A stretch of 64,000 nt of DNA from Dastarcus helophoroides (lineage: Eukaryota > Arthropoda > Insecta > Coleoptera > Bothrideridae). The stretch is taken from positions 14,868,442 to 14,932,441 of the forward strand of contig CM053332.1 of assembly GCA_028583605.1 (NCBI GenBank), written 5' to 3'. A program made the translations under genes and the position numbers. Numbering within the stretch: position 1 is the stretch's first letter; each line of letters starts with the position of its first letter. Of the stretch, positions 46,170-58,300 are shown in pieces. The notes beneath the pieces were generated by a model. It did no database searches. It worked only from the letters and a program-made list of their open reading frames with translations, and was not told where the DNA came from.

Positions 46170-48448
46170 TGTACCGGGTGGCTAACTAAGAAAGGACGCC
46201 GGCTATATCTCAGCAACGAATTATCCCACAGTTTTGAAAAAAAATTTCAATAAGAAAAGTGGCCCTGAAAAATCGCTGGAAAATATTTTTGAGGTTCTAT
46301 GACCCTTAGGTGGCATAATATGTGAAGCAAAATAGAAAATTATAATTTTCTTGAAATATTACTTAATTAAGGTATATTGAAAATGCATGCATTGTAATCA
46401 TAGAGTAGTTTCAATATGTTTTTGTTCTACACTCTTTCTTCTATCTCTAAAAATAAAGTGATGGGGAGACATAGAAAAAAATTTTAAATACCATTTACTT
46501 CAGTTAGCCTCAATAAAATTTAACAAATTTAGTCTCTATAGAAAGAGTGTTATTTAGTCTATCGAAAGCACTTTCATATGTTTTTATTTTAAAATTATTG
46601 ACGTTGCTACAGCGCGTTATATAAATGGTAACAAATTTTGCCGTTTTTCTAAAAAAAATTAAAAAGGAAGATATGTCAATTCTGATATCTTAAAATAAAG
46701 AATTGAAAGCCCTACATTTCAGTGAAAACCGCAACTTGATATCTTTTATCCAACCGGAGATATTGGCAAATAAAATTTCAGTAACGTAAAAGCTTGATGA
46801 CGTTGTGTACCATTTAGAATATGAAATCAGAGGAAGTTTAGAATTTGTCTTACATAATATAAAAATAAGTAATTAACATACCTACAATGATCTAATAGTA
46901 ATAACAGTGAACAATGTAAAAAAATTAACCGAAGAAACAATTTAATATTCAAAAAAGTAAAAAAAAACAATGCATTACATTAAAAATGTTAAATTAATAT
47001 CCTCTATTGACTGAAGCCCTAGATGTTCAAACTGATTGCAGCCCATCATTTTCATGCAGTGAATGCTCTGACGAATGAACAACACGGCAATTTTAACTTT
47101 TACCATTGACCATTCTACCCCTCTAAATATTGATTCTTATTCTTTCGATCATGCCCTTTCTTTTGTAGACTTGTTGGCAAAAACAAGGTCTTCTATTCGC
47201 CTGACAAATAAAAATCAAGGCAAGTCAGATCTGGGAACCTGGATGGCCAAGAAAACTGACTTCCACTTCCTATCTACCTGCCACGTGGGCCTGGTTCTGA
47301 ACGGTGGTTCAGCATATTCCCACGTCATTAGCTATTGTTCTAGCACTTAAATGAGGATTAAATTTCACATATTCTAAAACATTATTAATATTTTGCTCGA
47401 TGCCACCTCTACGTTATCTTCTGAACCTAGCAACATGCACATTTCCTGTGGTGCGTTTGCGATATATCAGTCGAAGGAAAACTATTTCACTTTGATTACG
47501 TTTTTCGGGATAATGCACGCGTAGATTTAGCAGCATCACTTGCATTTTCACGCATTCGAAATAAATGGTTAGTTAGCATGTCAAATGCTTTTTCAATTGT
47601 TTAAACCTTTTTAATTTTAAAAATTGAATTACAAATCTTGTCCCCTGAAACCAATTTTTTATTTTATAAAGAAATGTAAAAGCGGAAATTACAATTCAGT
47701 CAGAAGAGCAGGTAGTAAACACATTTGCAACGTTAAAGATTTGAACTTTTTTATTTCATTTTCGCAGTTAAATTTTTTCAAGGGCCACTTTACCAGTTTT
47801 ATAGACAAACTATGTGATTATATATGACTTAAACTTTGTTTGTCAATATCTTCGGTTAGACGAAAGATATCGAGTTGCGATTTTTACTGATATTTAGGGC
47901 TTTTAATTCTCTCTTTTAAGATATCCAAATTGACATATCAGTCTATTTAATTTATTTTAGAAAAACGGCGAAATTTGTTATTGTTTTATATAACGCATTG
48001 TAGCAGCGACAATAATTTTAAAATAAAAACACGTGAAAGTGCCGTCGATAGACTAAATAGCACTCTTTCTATAAAGACCGAATTCGTTAAATTTACTTAA
48101 GGCTAACTAAAGTAAATGGTATTAAACAAAATTTTTTTCGACGTCTCCCAACCACTTTATTTTTAAAGACAGAACAAAGAGTGTAAGGCAAAACAAATCG
48201 AAAATATTCTAGGATTACAATGCATGTATTTTCCATATACCTTAATTAGGCAAAATTTCGAGAAAATCCTAATTTTCTATTTAGTCTTACCTATTACGCC
48301 ACCTAGCGGTCATTTTAGAACTTCAAAAATATTTTTAGCAGCGATTTTTCAGGGCCACTTTTCTTATTGAAATTTTTTTCCCAAAGCCGTAAAGTGATTC
48401 GTTGCTGAGATAAAGCCGGTGTCCTTTCTTGGTTGGCCACCCGGTACA
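46170..48448. mobile_element. Long-TIR (foldback-type) DNA transposon, copy 2 (complete arms)
   Basis: 2279 bp from TGTACCGGGTGGC to GCCACCCGGTACA. Both arms are complete: about 46170-46790 and 47820-48448, roughly 620 bp each, imperfect complements. Words such as GGAGATATTGGCAAA (left) and its relative TTGTCAATATCTTCGG (right) mark the inner ends. The interior between the arms is about 1 kb. No transposase is recognised. Confidence 0.83.
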
Positions 48449-48585
48449 TTTTTTATTTTATATTTCTGGAGCTCCATCATTTTTCAAACATTTAAGAAAC
48501 AAATATCCTGAGCGATTTCAAAACTGCTTATTTTAAATGACAACTAACAACTATTAAAAAATACAAGAGAAGTTCATGTGACATG

Positions 48586-48911
48586 TTTTTTTTTCAATTT
48601 ATTTAACATTTCTTCGGCCCAGTTTGGAAATATTTAAATTTTTATGGTTTGTTGACAATATTTTAAACAGTTTTTGAAATGCGACTACGTGATATTTAAA
48701 TTTATTGAAAACGTCACTTCATGACAGTTCACAAATTAAGAGGTTATTTTATTTTACATAGAATAGGTATAATGAAAAATAGGAGACCAAAAATTAGATA
48801 TGGAAAAAATAAAAATTTTGTTTTTTTTGATAAATTAGGAAAATATATAAAAAAAAATACATAAAAAAGTTGTAGCACTGGACATCGATGTTTCGCTCTC
48901 ATTTGAGCTCG
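48586..48911 (-). mobile_element. Penelope-like short insertion with a hammerhead-like 5' end
   Basis: Flanked by TCATGTGACATG (48574-48585 and 48912-48923); copy 1 of the segmental duplication has a single TCATGTGACATG here, so insertion followed duplication. On the minus strand it begins CGAGCTCAAATGAGAGCGAA then ACATCGATGTC: a short stem, GAAA, a self-complementary ACATCGATGT and the canonical GUC cleavage triplet of a hammerhead ribozyme. The 3' part matches the arms of the palindrome at 30351-30529 and ends in an A run. Confidence 0.8.
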
Positions 48912-49077
48912 TCATGTGACATGACAAAACTTCAATTTGGTTGACCAGTGTTATTATTATCACAATCCATAATTTTTTACAAAGTATTGCACCTATTTAT
49001 TTATTCTTAAAAATTTATTGTAGCTATTTCCTATTCTACCCTTTAAAAAATTACAATTATAGTTGTCTTTTTTTTAG

Positions 49078-49134
49078 CTATTTGCTGGCCTGTTAGCTCT
49101 GACGATTGGGAGAAAAATGAGGCAAAGTGCTTGA
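49078..49134 (+). CDS. Duplicate terminal exon of tetraspanin D
   Basis: Preceded by TCTTTTTTTTAG it reads LFAGLLALTIGRKMRQSA and stop, the same protein as the exon at 42813-42869. The two copies differ by two bases, both at third codon positions (GCC/GCT and ACT/ACG). Acceptor, stop and the downstream AATAAA (49339-49344) are preserved, so it could serve as an alternative last exon reached by a 16-kb intron. Whether it is used cannot be seen. Confidence 0.75.
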   Translation, partial: LFAGLLALTIGRKMRQSA

Positions 49135-50217
49135 GCTGCCAACGTTATTTACTGATTGCTTATTTTTTTTATTACTAATTTAAGTATGTTTATAAAATAT
49201 GTTCTTTGATAAATATGATATGTAGGTTAAATTTATGTGGTTTGTGAAAACATTTTATAAAATATGTACAGTTATGTATATTAAGAAATAGTTCATGTTT
49301 TACGCAGATTAAAACAATGGATATTGAGTGTACTTATAAATAAAATCGAGGAGTAAAACATCCTGCAATTTTAAATGAATTTTCATTAATATGAAAGTTA
49401 GCCCCATCGTGTCATTTGGCTACTACCCCACCTCACTATTGCCACGGCCACTACCTACTTTCTCTAACGTGTTACATAAATGGATTTTTTGAATTTGTAC
49501 ATTTTTCAAAATTTCGATTTTTTTTTAAATGTTGGCATTTTTAAATTTCGTTTCTTTCCACAATTCCAGCATTTTTTCAACGGTTCGACATTTTTCTAAA
49601 TTTAGGCTTTATTTTGAAAAATTCTACCTTTGGGTAGATTTCGATTTTTTTCGAGTCTCAGAATTTTCGAAAATTTATTATAGAAAATTTTCATTTTTCT
49701 TCAAAATTTCCAAATTAAGGGGGTTTTAAATGGTAAAACTTTTCTCAAAATTTCAATTTCATTTCAAAATTTCGAATGTTTTATAAAAATCTCGACCTTT
49801 TTCAAAATTTCTCTTTTATTTAAAAATGTTCGACTTTTTTTAATTTGAATTTTATTCAAAATGTCTACTTTTTTAAAATTTTAACTTTTCTCAAAATATC
49901 GACCTTTTATGAAAATTTCGACTTGTTTAATAATTCCGCCTTTTTTCAAAATGTTGACATATTTCGGATTTCTTCGAAAATTTTTTACAAATACTTTTGA
50001 TAACGCCGAATTTTTTGAAAGATTGAATTTTTTCAAAACCCCATTTTATCTCTCCTTTTTCACAATTTTGACTTCTAGTCAAAATTTGGACTTTTTAAAA
50101 CTTTCGATTTTTTTCTAAAAATTTAGACTTTTTTTGAATTTTGTTTTTTTAAAATTCCGATATATGATCTGGAAGAATTTTTTTTGTAAGTTTAAGCTCT
50201 CATATCTTCCAAACCAA

Positions 50218-50760
50218 AAGCCATAGTTCAATTTGGTTTTCAGATTCGGAATTTACGGATCAAAATCTATATGATGGGGCACCTCCAAATCCTAAATAAT
50301 AACTTTTGAATTTCGACCTTAGCAAATTTATTGAAATCGTGAAAAATTTGAAAATTTCGAGGCTTGTATTTCGTGAACGAATAGTCTTAGCCCAATTTGG
50401 TTTTCAAATTCTGATTCTACGTTCCGAGAACTCTTAGAAAATGCTATAAACTCCTTTTCGAAAAAAGGAAATTTTTGCACGTTTAGGAAGACCCTTTGAA
50501 CTTTTTTTGTAATTTTAACTCATATATTCCAAACCAAAAGTCGTAGCTCAATTTGGTTTTCAGATTTTAAATCTACGTGTCAAAACCTATATAAAAGGAT
50601 ACTTTTAAATCCTTAATAATAACTATTGAATTTCGATCCTAGGAAATTGGTGAAAATTAGAAAATTTCGAAACTTTCGAGATTTGCATCTCGTAAACGGA
50701 TATTCGTAGCCCAATTTGATTTTTAAATTCCGATTCTACGTCGCGAGAACTCTATGAAAC
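50218..50760. repeat. Two diverged ~320-bp tandem units
   Basis: CATATCTTCCAAACCAAAAG then TAGTTCAATTTGGTTTTCAG recur at about 50200 and 50520. CTATATGATGGGGCAC / CTATATAAAAGGATAC and TTCCGATTCTACGT-type words follow in both. No coding content. Confidence 0.65.
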
Positions 50761-51195
50761 TAGAATACTGTTCTCATGTTTGGAGTTCTGCCCCAAAACA
50801 CACTTTAGCTCTCTTGGATTCAATTCAAAGAAGAGCGATTCGCCTAATTGACGACGAAAGTCTGACCGATTCTCTCGAAAGGGCACAAGCGTATGGTTGG
50901 TGACTTGTCTCTCTTTTAGAAGTACTATCATGGAAGATGCTCGCAGGAACTAATAGGATTGATCCCCCAAAGGCAAGATTCTTGGGGCGTACTAGTCAGT
51001 GGGAGACAGCAAATTCCTGTGCGGTCCAGCTTGACACATTGAGGACTTCTGTCTACGGAGACTCTTTTTTCTATAGAAAAATTACAACCTATCCTTGTTT
51101 AAGAAGACCATTCATCATCATCTATCCTTATTTCCGCATCCTACTCGCAGTGCTTTGAAAGCATAATGGGGTTACCCTTTGCGAGTGGATTAAAC
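50761..51195 (+). mobile_element. CR1/jockey-like non-LTR fragment (3' end, + strand)
   Basis: Encodes, with frameshifts, the usual ORF2 C-terminus: an EYCSHVWSSAP-like start, QRRAIRLIDDESLTDSLE, ELIGLIPPR-like text and RTSVYGDSFFYR. It ends with the family 3' terminus (TACTCGCAGTGCTTTGAAAG ... CTTTGCGAGTGGATTAAA). Same family as the minus-strand copies at 53.4-55.1, 55.4-55.7 and 60.2-61.7 kb. Confidence 0.82.
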
Positions 51196-51511
51196 TTAAA
51201 AAAAGACACATTCGGAATTTTGAAATATAAAAGTTTCAGAACTTAAGATGTAACAAAAAACTTCTCGAAATGCCGAGAAATTTAGGAAAAATTTATCATC
51301 AGCATGAAAAGTGAAATACAGACATAGAAATGAAATAAAATCTTTCCAATTCTTGAAATTAAACTTGAAACGTTAAAAAAATAATCAAACTTTCGAGATT
51401 AAAATACACAAAAAGTTTGCCGAGTGTTAAATCAAAATATTAGAAGTCATGTAAAAACTGAAAATAGAATCTTGAGAGAGAGAATAAATTTCGACAAAAT
51501 ACTTAGAACTG

Positions 51512-51748
51512 TTGAAATCCAAATCTTGTCCCCTCAAACCAAGAAAGATTAAAAAGCACAACAAAGGTTACTATAATGCGTTTCCACAGCCAAGCTATCA
51601 TCTTCAGAGAGATACTGGGATGAAAGCTTAGCCATCGAAAGGCGTTAAAGCAACCTTTGTTGTGTTTTTTCATCTTTGTTGGTTTCAGGGGACAAGATTT
51701 GTATTTCAATTTTTTAGGATTACCAAAGACTAATCCGTTCCACCAAAA
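51512..51748. repeat. Palindromic repeat family, copy e, with hammerhead-like core
   Basis: Arms: AATCTTGTCCCCTCAAACCA, AAGATTAAAAAGCACAACAA, then the mirror CAACCTTTGTTGTGTTTTTT and AGGGGACAAGATTTGTATTT. The minus strand at the centre reads CTGAAGATGATAGCTTGGCT then GTGGAAACGC: CUGANGA, a GU-containing stem II and GAAA are kept. The + strand core is degenerate. Confidence 0.75.
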
Positions 51749-52109
51749 CTTGGAACTGTCTCATCATATGCTGCACACCCTGAATAATCGTACACCTTTT
51801 AATTCCTATAACAATTTTTGAAATATTTTGTTTTGGGGCTGCATCGGCCCGAATGGTTACTTCGTCAGTGCTTTCTTTTACAATAACGATTTTAATCAAA
51901 TCTTAAAAATAATTTACTTTTGAAATTCATAATTTATTCGACAAATAATTTTCCCTAAAATTGTTTGAAAAGGCACAGTAATGTTCATAAATTACAACTT
52001 GATTTAGTAAGCAATAAACTATGTAGATATGTATTTCTAAGCATTTTAAGCACTGTGATTTTAAATATTCTTGGTTTGCCCTAGCAGCCCCGCACCTTTC
52101 ACTTTTACT

Positions 52110-52318
52110 CTAATCCAAATTATCTTATCAGTAAGGATAATCCCCAACCAAAGTAAGTACACATATTTAATTTAGTGCAACTCGTATTTTAATTGACTGC
52201 ATTTGTTTCCGTAGCGATAAGGTTTTACGCATACATGCATAAGCTTATAAATACCTCAATTACAGCAAAGTAAACCTTTTGAATCGTTAAGTTTGTAGGA
52301 CGGAAAAGTGCGGCAAGG
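52110..52318 (+). promoter_or_regulatory. Putative promoter of tetraspanin E
   Basis: TATAAATA at 52246-52253 lies 66 bp before the start codon, a fitting distance for a TATA box with a short 5' UTR. Two GATA-type sites lie upstream: CTTATCA at 52124-52130 (overlapping TTATCTTATC) and CGATAAG at 52215-52221. GATA factors drive gut and fat body genes in insects; tissue is inference only. Confidence 0.4.
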
Positions 52319-55300
52319 ATGGGTTTTCTTATTAACTTCTCCAAATTTATCCTGATCGGATTTAATTTGTTTATAACGGTGAGTAAACGAAGTGTGTCTG
52401 TTATATAGAATATAGTTAGTAAAAAATATTTAAAGAAACACCAATAGTGCGAGATATTCAAATAATAACAAAAGTAAAAGGTTCACAACTCAAAATAACA
52501 TTTTAACGTTTTCGACTGTTCCCAAATGATGTTCCTTGAATGTTTAACGAATTTATTCACTATTTTACAAAAGCACATCTTGTTCTCAAATGCCTAATTT
52601 GTTTTTATTTCAGGTATGTGCCATTATTATAATCGTACTAGGAGCCAAATCAACTTACGGAGGATATAATGGATTCAATATCGGTTTAGGTGTTATCATT
52701 CTTATAGTTGCGCTATTAGGTTTTTGGGGGGCTATAAAAGAAAATTCTTGCATGCTGGCAACTGTGAGTTTACTTTACCCATTTTCGTTATAAAATAAAC
52801 ACTTTGCGGTTTTCAGTATGGATCTTTAATGATTGTTGTATTTATTATACAATTAGTTTTGGGCATAATGGTATTGTATGCAGCGAACAATTCAAACCAT
52901 GATTTGAGAGATGCTATTTCAAAGTCATTAGATGAATACTTTAACAATGAAATAGCGCATCAGACGGATGTTGACAATATTCAGAAATTCGTAAGTTAAA
53001 CTTTTAATTATCTTGGTAAAGTTTTCTTAAAACGATTATTTCTCTAGCAATTGCAATATCAAGTTTAAACATTTAATTGTGATTGAATAATCCTTTTTAG
53101 TTTCAATGTTGTGGAAATAGAATGCCTCCGTTAATAAAGGGATCTAGCTGTTGTGGAAAAGAAAATTATGAAGCATGTAGTTTTACCGAATATTACACGA
53201 AAACCTGTTCAGAAGCCATCACACAATTTGCAGAAAGTTATCTCAAAGCAACAGGGGGTGTATGCATTGGTTTCGGAATAGTTGAGGTGAGGACATATTT
53301 AATTACCAGTTCATCGGTCACTAAAGTCATAAGTAATAATTTATGGACAATTCAAAATGTTGAATATTACATGTCCAGCTTCTTTTCGAGAAGACTTTCT
53401 TGTCGAATTTCCGAGTTTAAGTTCGCGATTTTTTGAAAGTTTAAGTTTAATTCGCTCGTAAAGGACAACCCCATTATGCTTTCAAAGCACTGCGAGTAGG
53501 ATGAGGAAACAAGAACAGATGGCGATGAACCGCCTTCTTAAACAACGATAGGTTGTATTTTTTTGGGGAAAATTCCCTTGGTAACGAGTTCCACAGCTTG
53601 GAAGTTCTATAGAAAAAAGAGTCTTTGTATACAGAAGTTCTCACTGGGTCAAGCTGGACCGCACAGGAATTTGCTGTCTCCGACTGTCTTGTATGCCTCA
53701 AAAATCTTTCCCTTGGGGAGATCAATCCTATTAGTTTCTGTGAACAGCTCCCATGAAAGTACTTGTAAAAAAGAGATAACTCACCAACCATCCTCCTGTG
53801 CTCTAGTATTTCCACAGAATCGGTCAAACTCTCGTCATCAATTAGGCGAATCGCTCTTCTTTGAATTAAATTCAAAAGAGCTAAAGTGTGCTTTGGGGCT
53901 GAACTCCAAACATAAGAACAGTATTCTAGTGTTGGCCTAACTTGAGCTTTGTTTAGTGTGAGCAGCTTCTTTTCGAGAAGACTTTTTTTTGTCGAATTTC
54001 CGAGTTTAAGTTCGCGATCTTTTGAAGGTTTAAGTTTAATCCACTCGCAAACGGTAACCCTATTATGATTTCAAAGCACTGCGAATAGGATGAGGAAACA
54101 AAGATAGATGGCGATAAACAGCCTTCTTAAATAACGAGAGGTTGTAATTTTTGGGAAAAATTTCCTTAGTAACGAGTTCCACAGCTTGGAAGTTCTATAG
54201 AAAAAAGAGTCTCCGTATACAGAAGTCCTCACTGTGTCAAGCTGGACCACACAGGAATTTGCTATCTCCGACTATATTGTGCGCCTCAAGAATCTTGTCC
54301 TTGGGGGGATCAACCCTATTAGTTCCTGCAAGCATCTTCCATGATGGCACTTGTAGAAAAAAAAAATAAGTCACCAACCATCCGCCTGTCCTCTAGTGTT
54401 TCGAGAGAATCGGTCAAACTCTCGTCATCAATTAGGCAAATCACTCTTCTTTGAATTGAATCCAAAAGAGCTAAAGTATGCTTTGGGCTAAACTTTAAAC
54501 ATGAGAACAGTATTCTAGTGTTGGCCTAACTTGAGCTTTGTATAGTGTGAGTAGCTGATGAGATGTGAAAAACTTTCTAGCTCTAAAAAGAGAGCATAGC
54601 TTCTGAGAGGCGGATTTGGCAATGGCGCCCACATGACCATCCCAAGAGAAGTTAGTGCTCGCATTCACTCCTAGGATAGATAGATTTAATCTCATCGGAA
54701 GAATTTTACCGTTCATTAGTATGTTTGTTGCATTATCCCTTGATGTTTTCTTAGAGAAAACCGCGGCCTAAGTTTTTGAGGCGTTGAAGTCGACCAAATT
54801 GTTCGTACCCCATTCCAGAATAATCTCGAGATCCCGATTAATCGTCTGTATCTGCTGCTGCTTTAGTCGATCTGAAGCAGCGACAAATAATAGATTGTCG
54901 GAGAAAAAAGATGACACAAGGCTACTACCATCTGCGTAGCTGCTTATAGGATTGAAAGTTGAAGCTGAGAGATCGTTTATATGTAACAGAAACAGAGTAG
55001 GAGACAGGACCAACCCCTGAGGTACCCCTGCATTAATCGCAAATGGCTCTAATCTGGAAATGTTTACCTTAATCTTGATATTCGCTCGAAGCTTAAAAGT
55101 TATAGAAATTGACAAAGTTCCGAATTAAATTGGAAAATTCACGAAAAACGTCACCATTCCAAGGTTAAACTTGAAATTTTGAAAAAAATTTTTATAGTCC
55201 TACAGATCTGTTATTTTACAATGAATTAATCTCCAATGTGACCTTGGCGTAGAATTCAACATTCGTGATAAGAACTATAAAGATTAATTCAGTTGGATAG

Positions 55301-58300
55301 TACGAGTGACTATGACGTCGCTGCAAATTCGTGACGCAATGACAACCTTAGTGCGAAGCAACAGTATGTAGTATTCATTTTTCCTCAAGATTAGTGGCCT
55401 CAGGTTTTGAAGCGTCGAAGTCGACCAAATTGTTCGTACTCCATTCTAGAATAATCTCGAGATCCCGATTAATCGTCTGTACTTGCTGCTCCCTTAGTCG
55501 ATCTGAAGCAGCGACGGATAATGGATTGTCGAAGAAAAAATATGACACAAGGCTACTATCATCTGCGTTTCTGCATATAGGATTGGAAGTTGAAGCTAAG
55601 AGATCGTTTATATGTATCAGAAACAGAGTAGGAGTCAGGAGAGACCCTTGAGGCACCCCTGCATTAATCTCAAATGTCTCGGGTGAGATGCCATCGACGA
55701 CGACCTGAAGAGATCTGTTAGCGAGAAAATTTGACATTAAATGTTTAGATCTTTTTATCGAAATTTCGAATTTCAACATTTTTTCGGAATGGCGTCATTT
55801 TTTTTAAAATCTGTCTTTCCGAAATTTCGAATTTATCTCAAAATTTGATTCTTTAAGTTTCTAAAAATTTCAACTTTTTCCTCGAAGTCACCTTTTCCCA
55901 CCTTTTAGATTTTTTTAAAATTATTTTATTTTCATAAACGTCAATCATTAAAATTTGACTTTCTATGCAAAATTTCAATTTTTCCTTTAAATTAGTGTTT
56001 TTCTAGGGAATTTAAAACTTTTTTCAAAGTTTTTGTTTCATTCGGCTTTTCTCTCAGAATTTAGTTTCTCAATTTCAAGGTTTTTTTTTCGAAATTTCGT
56101 CCTTTTTGAAATTTCGTTATTTTTCTTAAAATTGAATTTTTTTCTGAAACTGCTACCTGCTAGAATCAGAATTTAAGAAGAATTTAAAATTAGTCTCTTT
56201 TTTTCGAAATTTCTATCTTTTTCTCGAAATTTTTATTTTTTTCAAAATTTGTTTTTATAAATTTAGACTTTTTCCTCGAAATTTGTTTTTTTCTAAAAAC
56301 TTTGACATTTTTCTTATGGTCTTTTGAAATTGTTGACATTTATGTCAGCATTTTATCCCTTACGGTCCTAGAAATCTCCTTTTGTTTCGTATTCGTCTTT
56401 TTCTCAAAATTTTGATTTTCTTTTCAAAATTCCCCCTTTTTATAAACAACTTTCACAAAATTTGATCATTTTTTTTAAATTTCAACTTTCTGTAGAAAAT
56501 TTTTATTGTTTTCTCGAAGTTTCGTATTTTTTTGCTGGAAATACGTATTTTTCGGGAATATGGACTAGCTTTTCATAATTTGTTTTTCTCTCAAATTTTA
56601 TTTCAACATTCAACTTTTCCTTAACATTGACTTTCGTTGAAAATTTTTGAATTTTTTCTTAATATTGGGCCATGAAATTTCGACCGTTTTTTTTCCGAAA
56701 TTTCGTCTTTTTTTCGAAATTCCGTTGTTTTAGGTTTTCTTTCGTAAACATTTCACCCATTTAATATTTCCAGAAATCTTGCCTAAATCCCCGAAGTTTC
56801 TAGAAATTTGGGCTTTCTCCTCGATCCATCTTTTTTTTGAAATTAGGTATTTTCTCCTAGAAGGGCCAGAGAGGTTTTTCCTAAAATAGGACTTCATTTA
56901 AAAAATTCTACTTTTTGCTGTTTTTATTCAAAAATCATATTTTTTGAAACCCCGTCATTTTTTCTTAAAATAATAATTTTGAAAAAGAAAACTTTAAATT
57001 AAAAAAAAGTAATAATTCAGAAGAATTCGAAGTCATATTTTTGACAAAAATACGAAAATGACGATATGATATGCGGCTTGTTGATGTTAACTTTGCAAAA
57101 CTGACAATTTTAAGAAAAATTCCCAATTTTCAAATCTCCAAATTAAAAAAAAAACATCCAAAATTGAAAAGATCGAAATAAATTCTGAAATTTGAAATTG
57201 TAACAGTCGCAATTTTTGGGTCAGAACTTTGAAAAAAGTCGACATTTTGAGGTGTCTATTTTGAAAAAAAACGAAATTTTCAAAAAACCTCAAAATATTC
57301 AACAAAAGTTAAAATATTCAGAAAAAATCAGAATTAAAAAAACTAAATTTTCAAAGTCGAGATTTTGAAAAAATAAAAATCGAGATTTTGGAAAGTGGCC
57401 GACATGTTCAAAAAAGTGAATCCATTCCGATATTTGTGAAAAAACTTTGGAATCTTAACTTGAACTTTTGGAAACTATGTCAAAATTTTAAGATCAACAA
57501 ATGCAGATCAAAACAAAATTAAGAATTTATTAAAACTGGATTTTTTTTTGGTGTAACGGACTGCTCCTTGGTTATCTTCAAAATTGAAATACAAATTTTA
57601 TCCGCTGAAACCAAGAAATATTAAAAAAAAACGTTCTAGCGCAACCTTTGTTGTGTTTTTTAATCTTTCGTGATTGCAGGTAAGGAATTCGATCTCGGTC
57701 ATTATTTCTAATCACGGGATTTCGGGATTATATTTTGTCAATCCCGGGAACCCAGGATTATTTCGGTATTGAGGGTTACGAACAAAAGAGAGAAAAACTT
57801 TATAAAAGTGAGCTTTTCTAACTAGTCATGTAAAATTCCTTTTCGAAATCTCTTTAAAGTTTTGTAAATTGAAAAAACCTTTAAGTGTGTAACCAACTAT
57901 GGAAATAAACTGTGAAAATTAACAACATTCTCTGAACATAAACCGATGACTTTCATGTAACTCCCTAGTCAGTAGCTAACAAAAAGCAAAAAGTATTTAT
58001 TTAAAAATATTATATTCGTCACATTTCTATTAACTAAATGAAACTAAGTTAATAGAAGCATTGTAAAGTCCAAATAAGGTTTTCACCCCTTTACCACATC
58101 GGCAATTAAATAAATAATTACGCGATACGTATTTCGCCAGCAGAACTGGCATTTTCAAGAGCACTAATCTAAAAAGATTAGCAAAAGATGCATCGACGTC
58201 ATCTGCATTGAGATTCAAATCGATACTGGCGGTCTTTTGCTTTCTTTCCTATTTCTAATTGTTTAACACATCTGGTGCATGCAATTTTGATCTGCCACAA

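Larger units (their letters stand above)
43957..50217. repeat. Segmental duplication, copy 2
   Basis: Head-to-tail copy of 38168-43956. It is longer (about 6261 bp) because it retains 153 bp of the right transposon arm and has gained a 326-bp insertion at 48586-48911. It ends at ATCTTCCAAACCAA, where unrelated sequence starts. Long stretches, such as the 91-codon frame at 47075-47350, are the same as in copy 1 at protein level, which suggests a fairly recent event. Confidence 0.93.
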
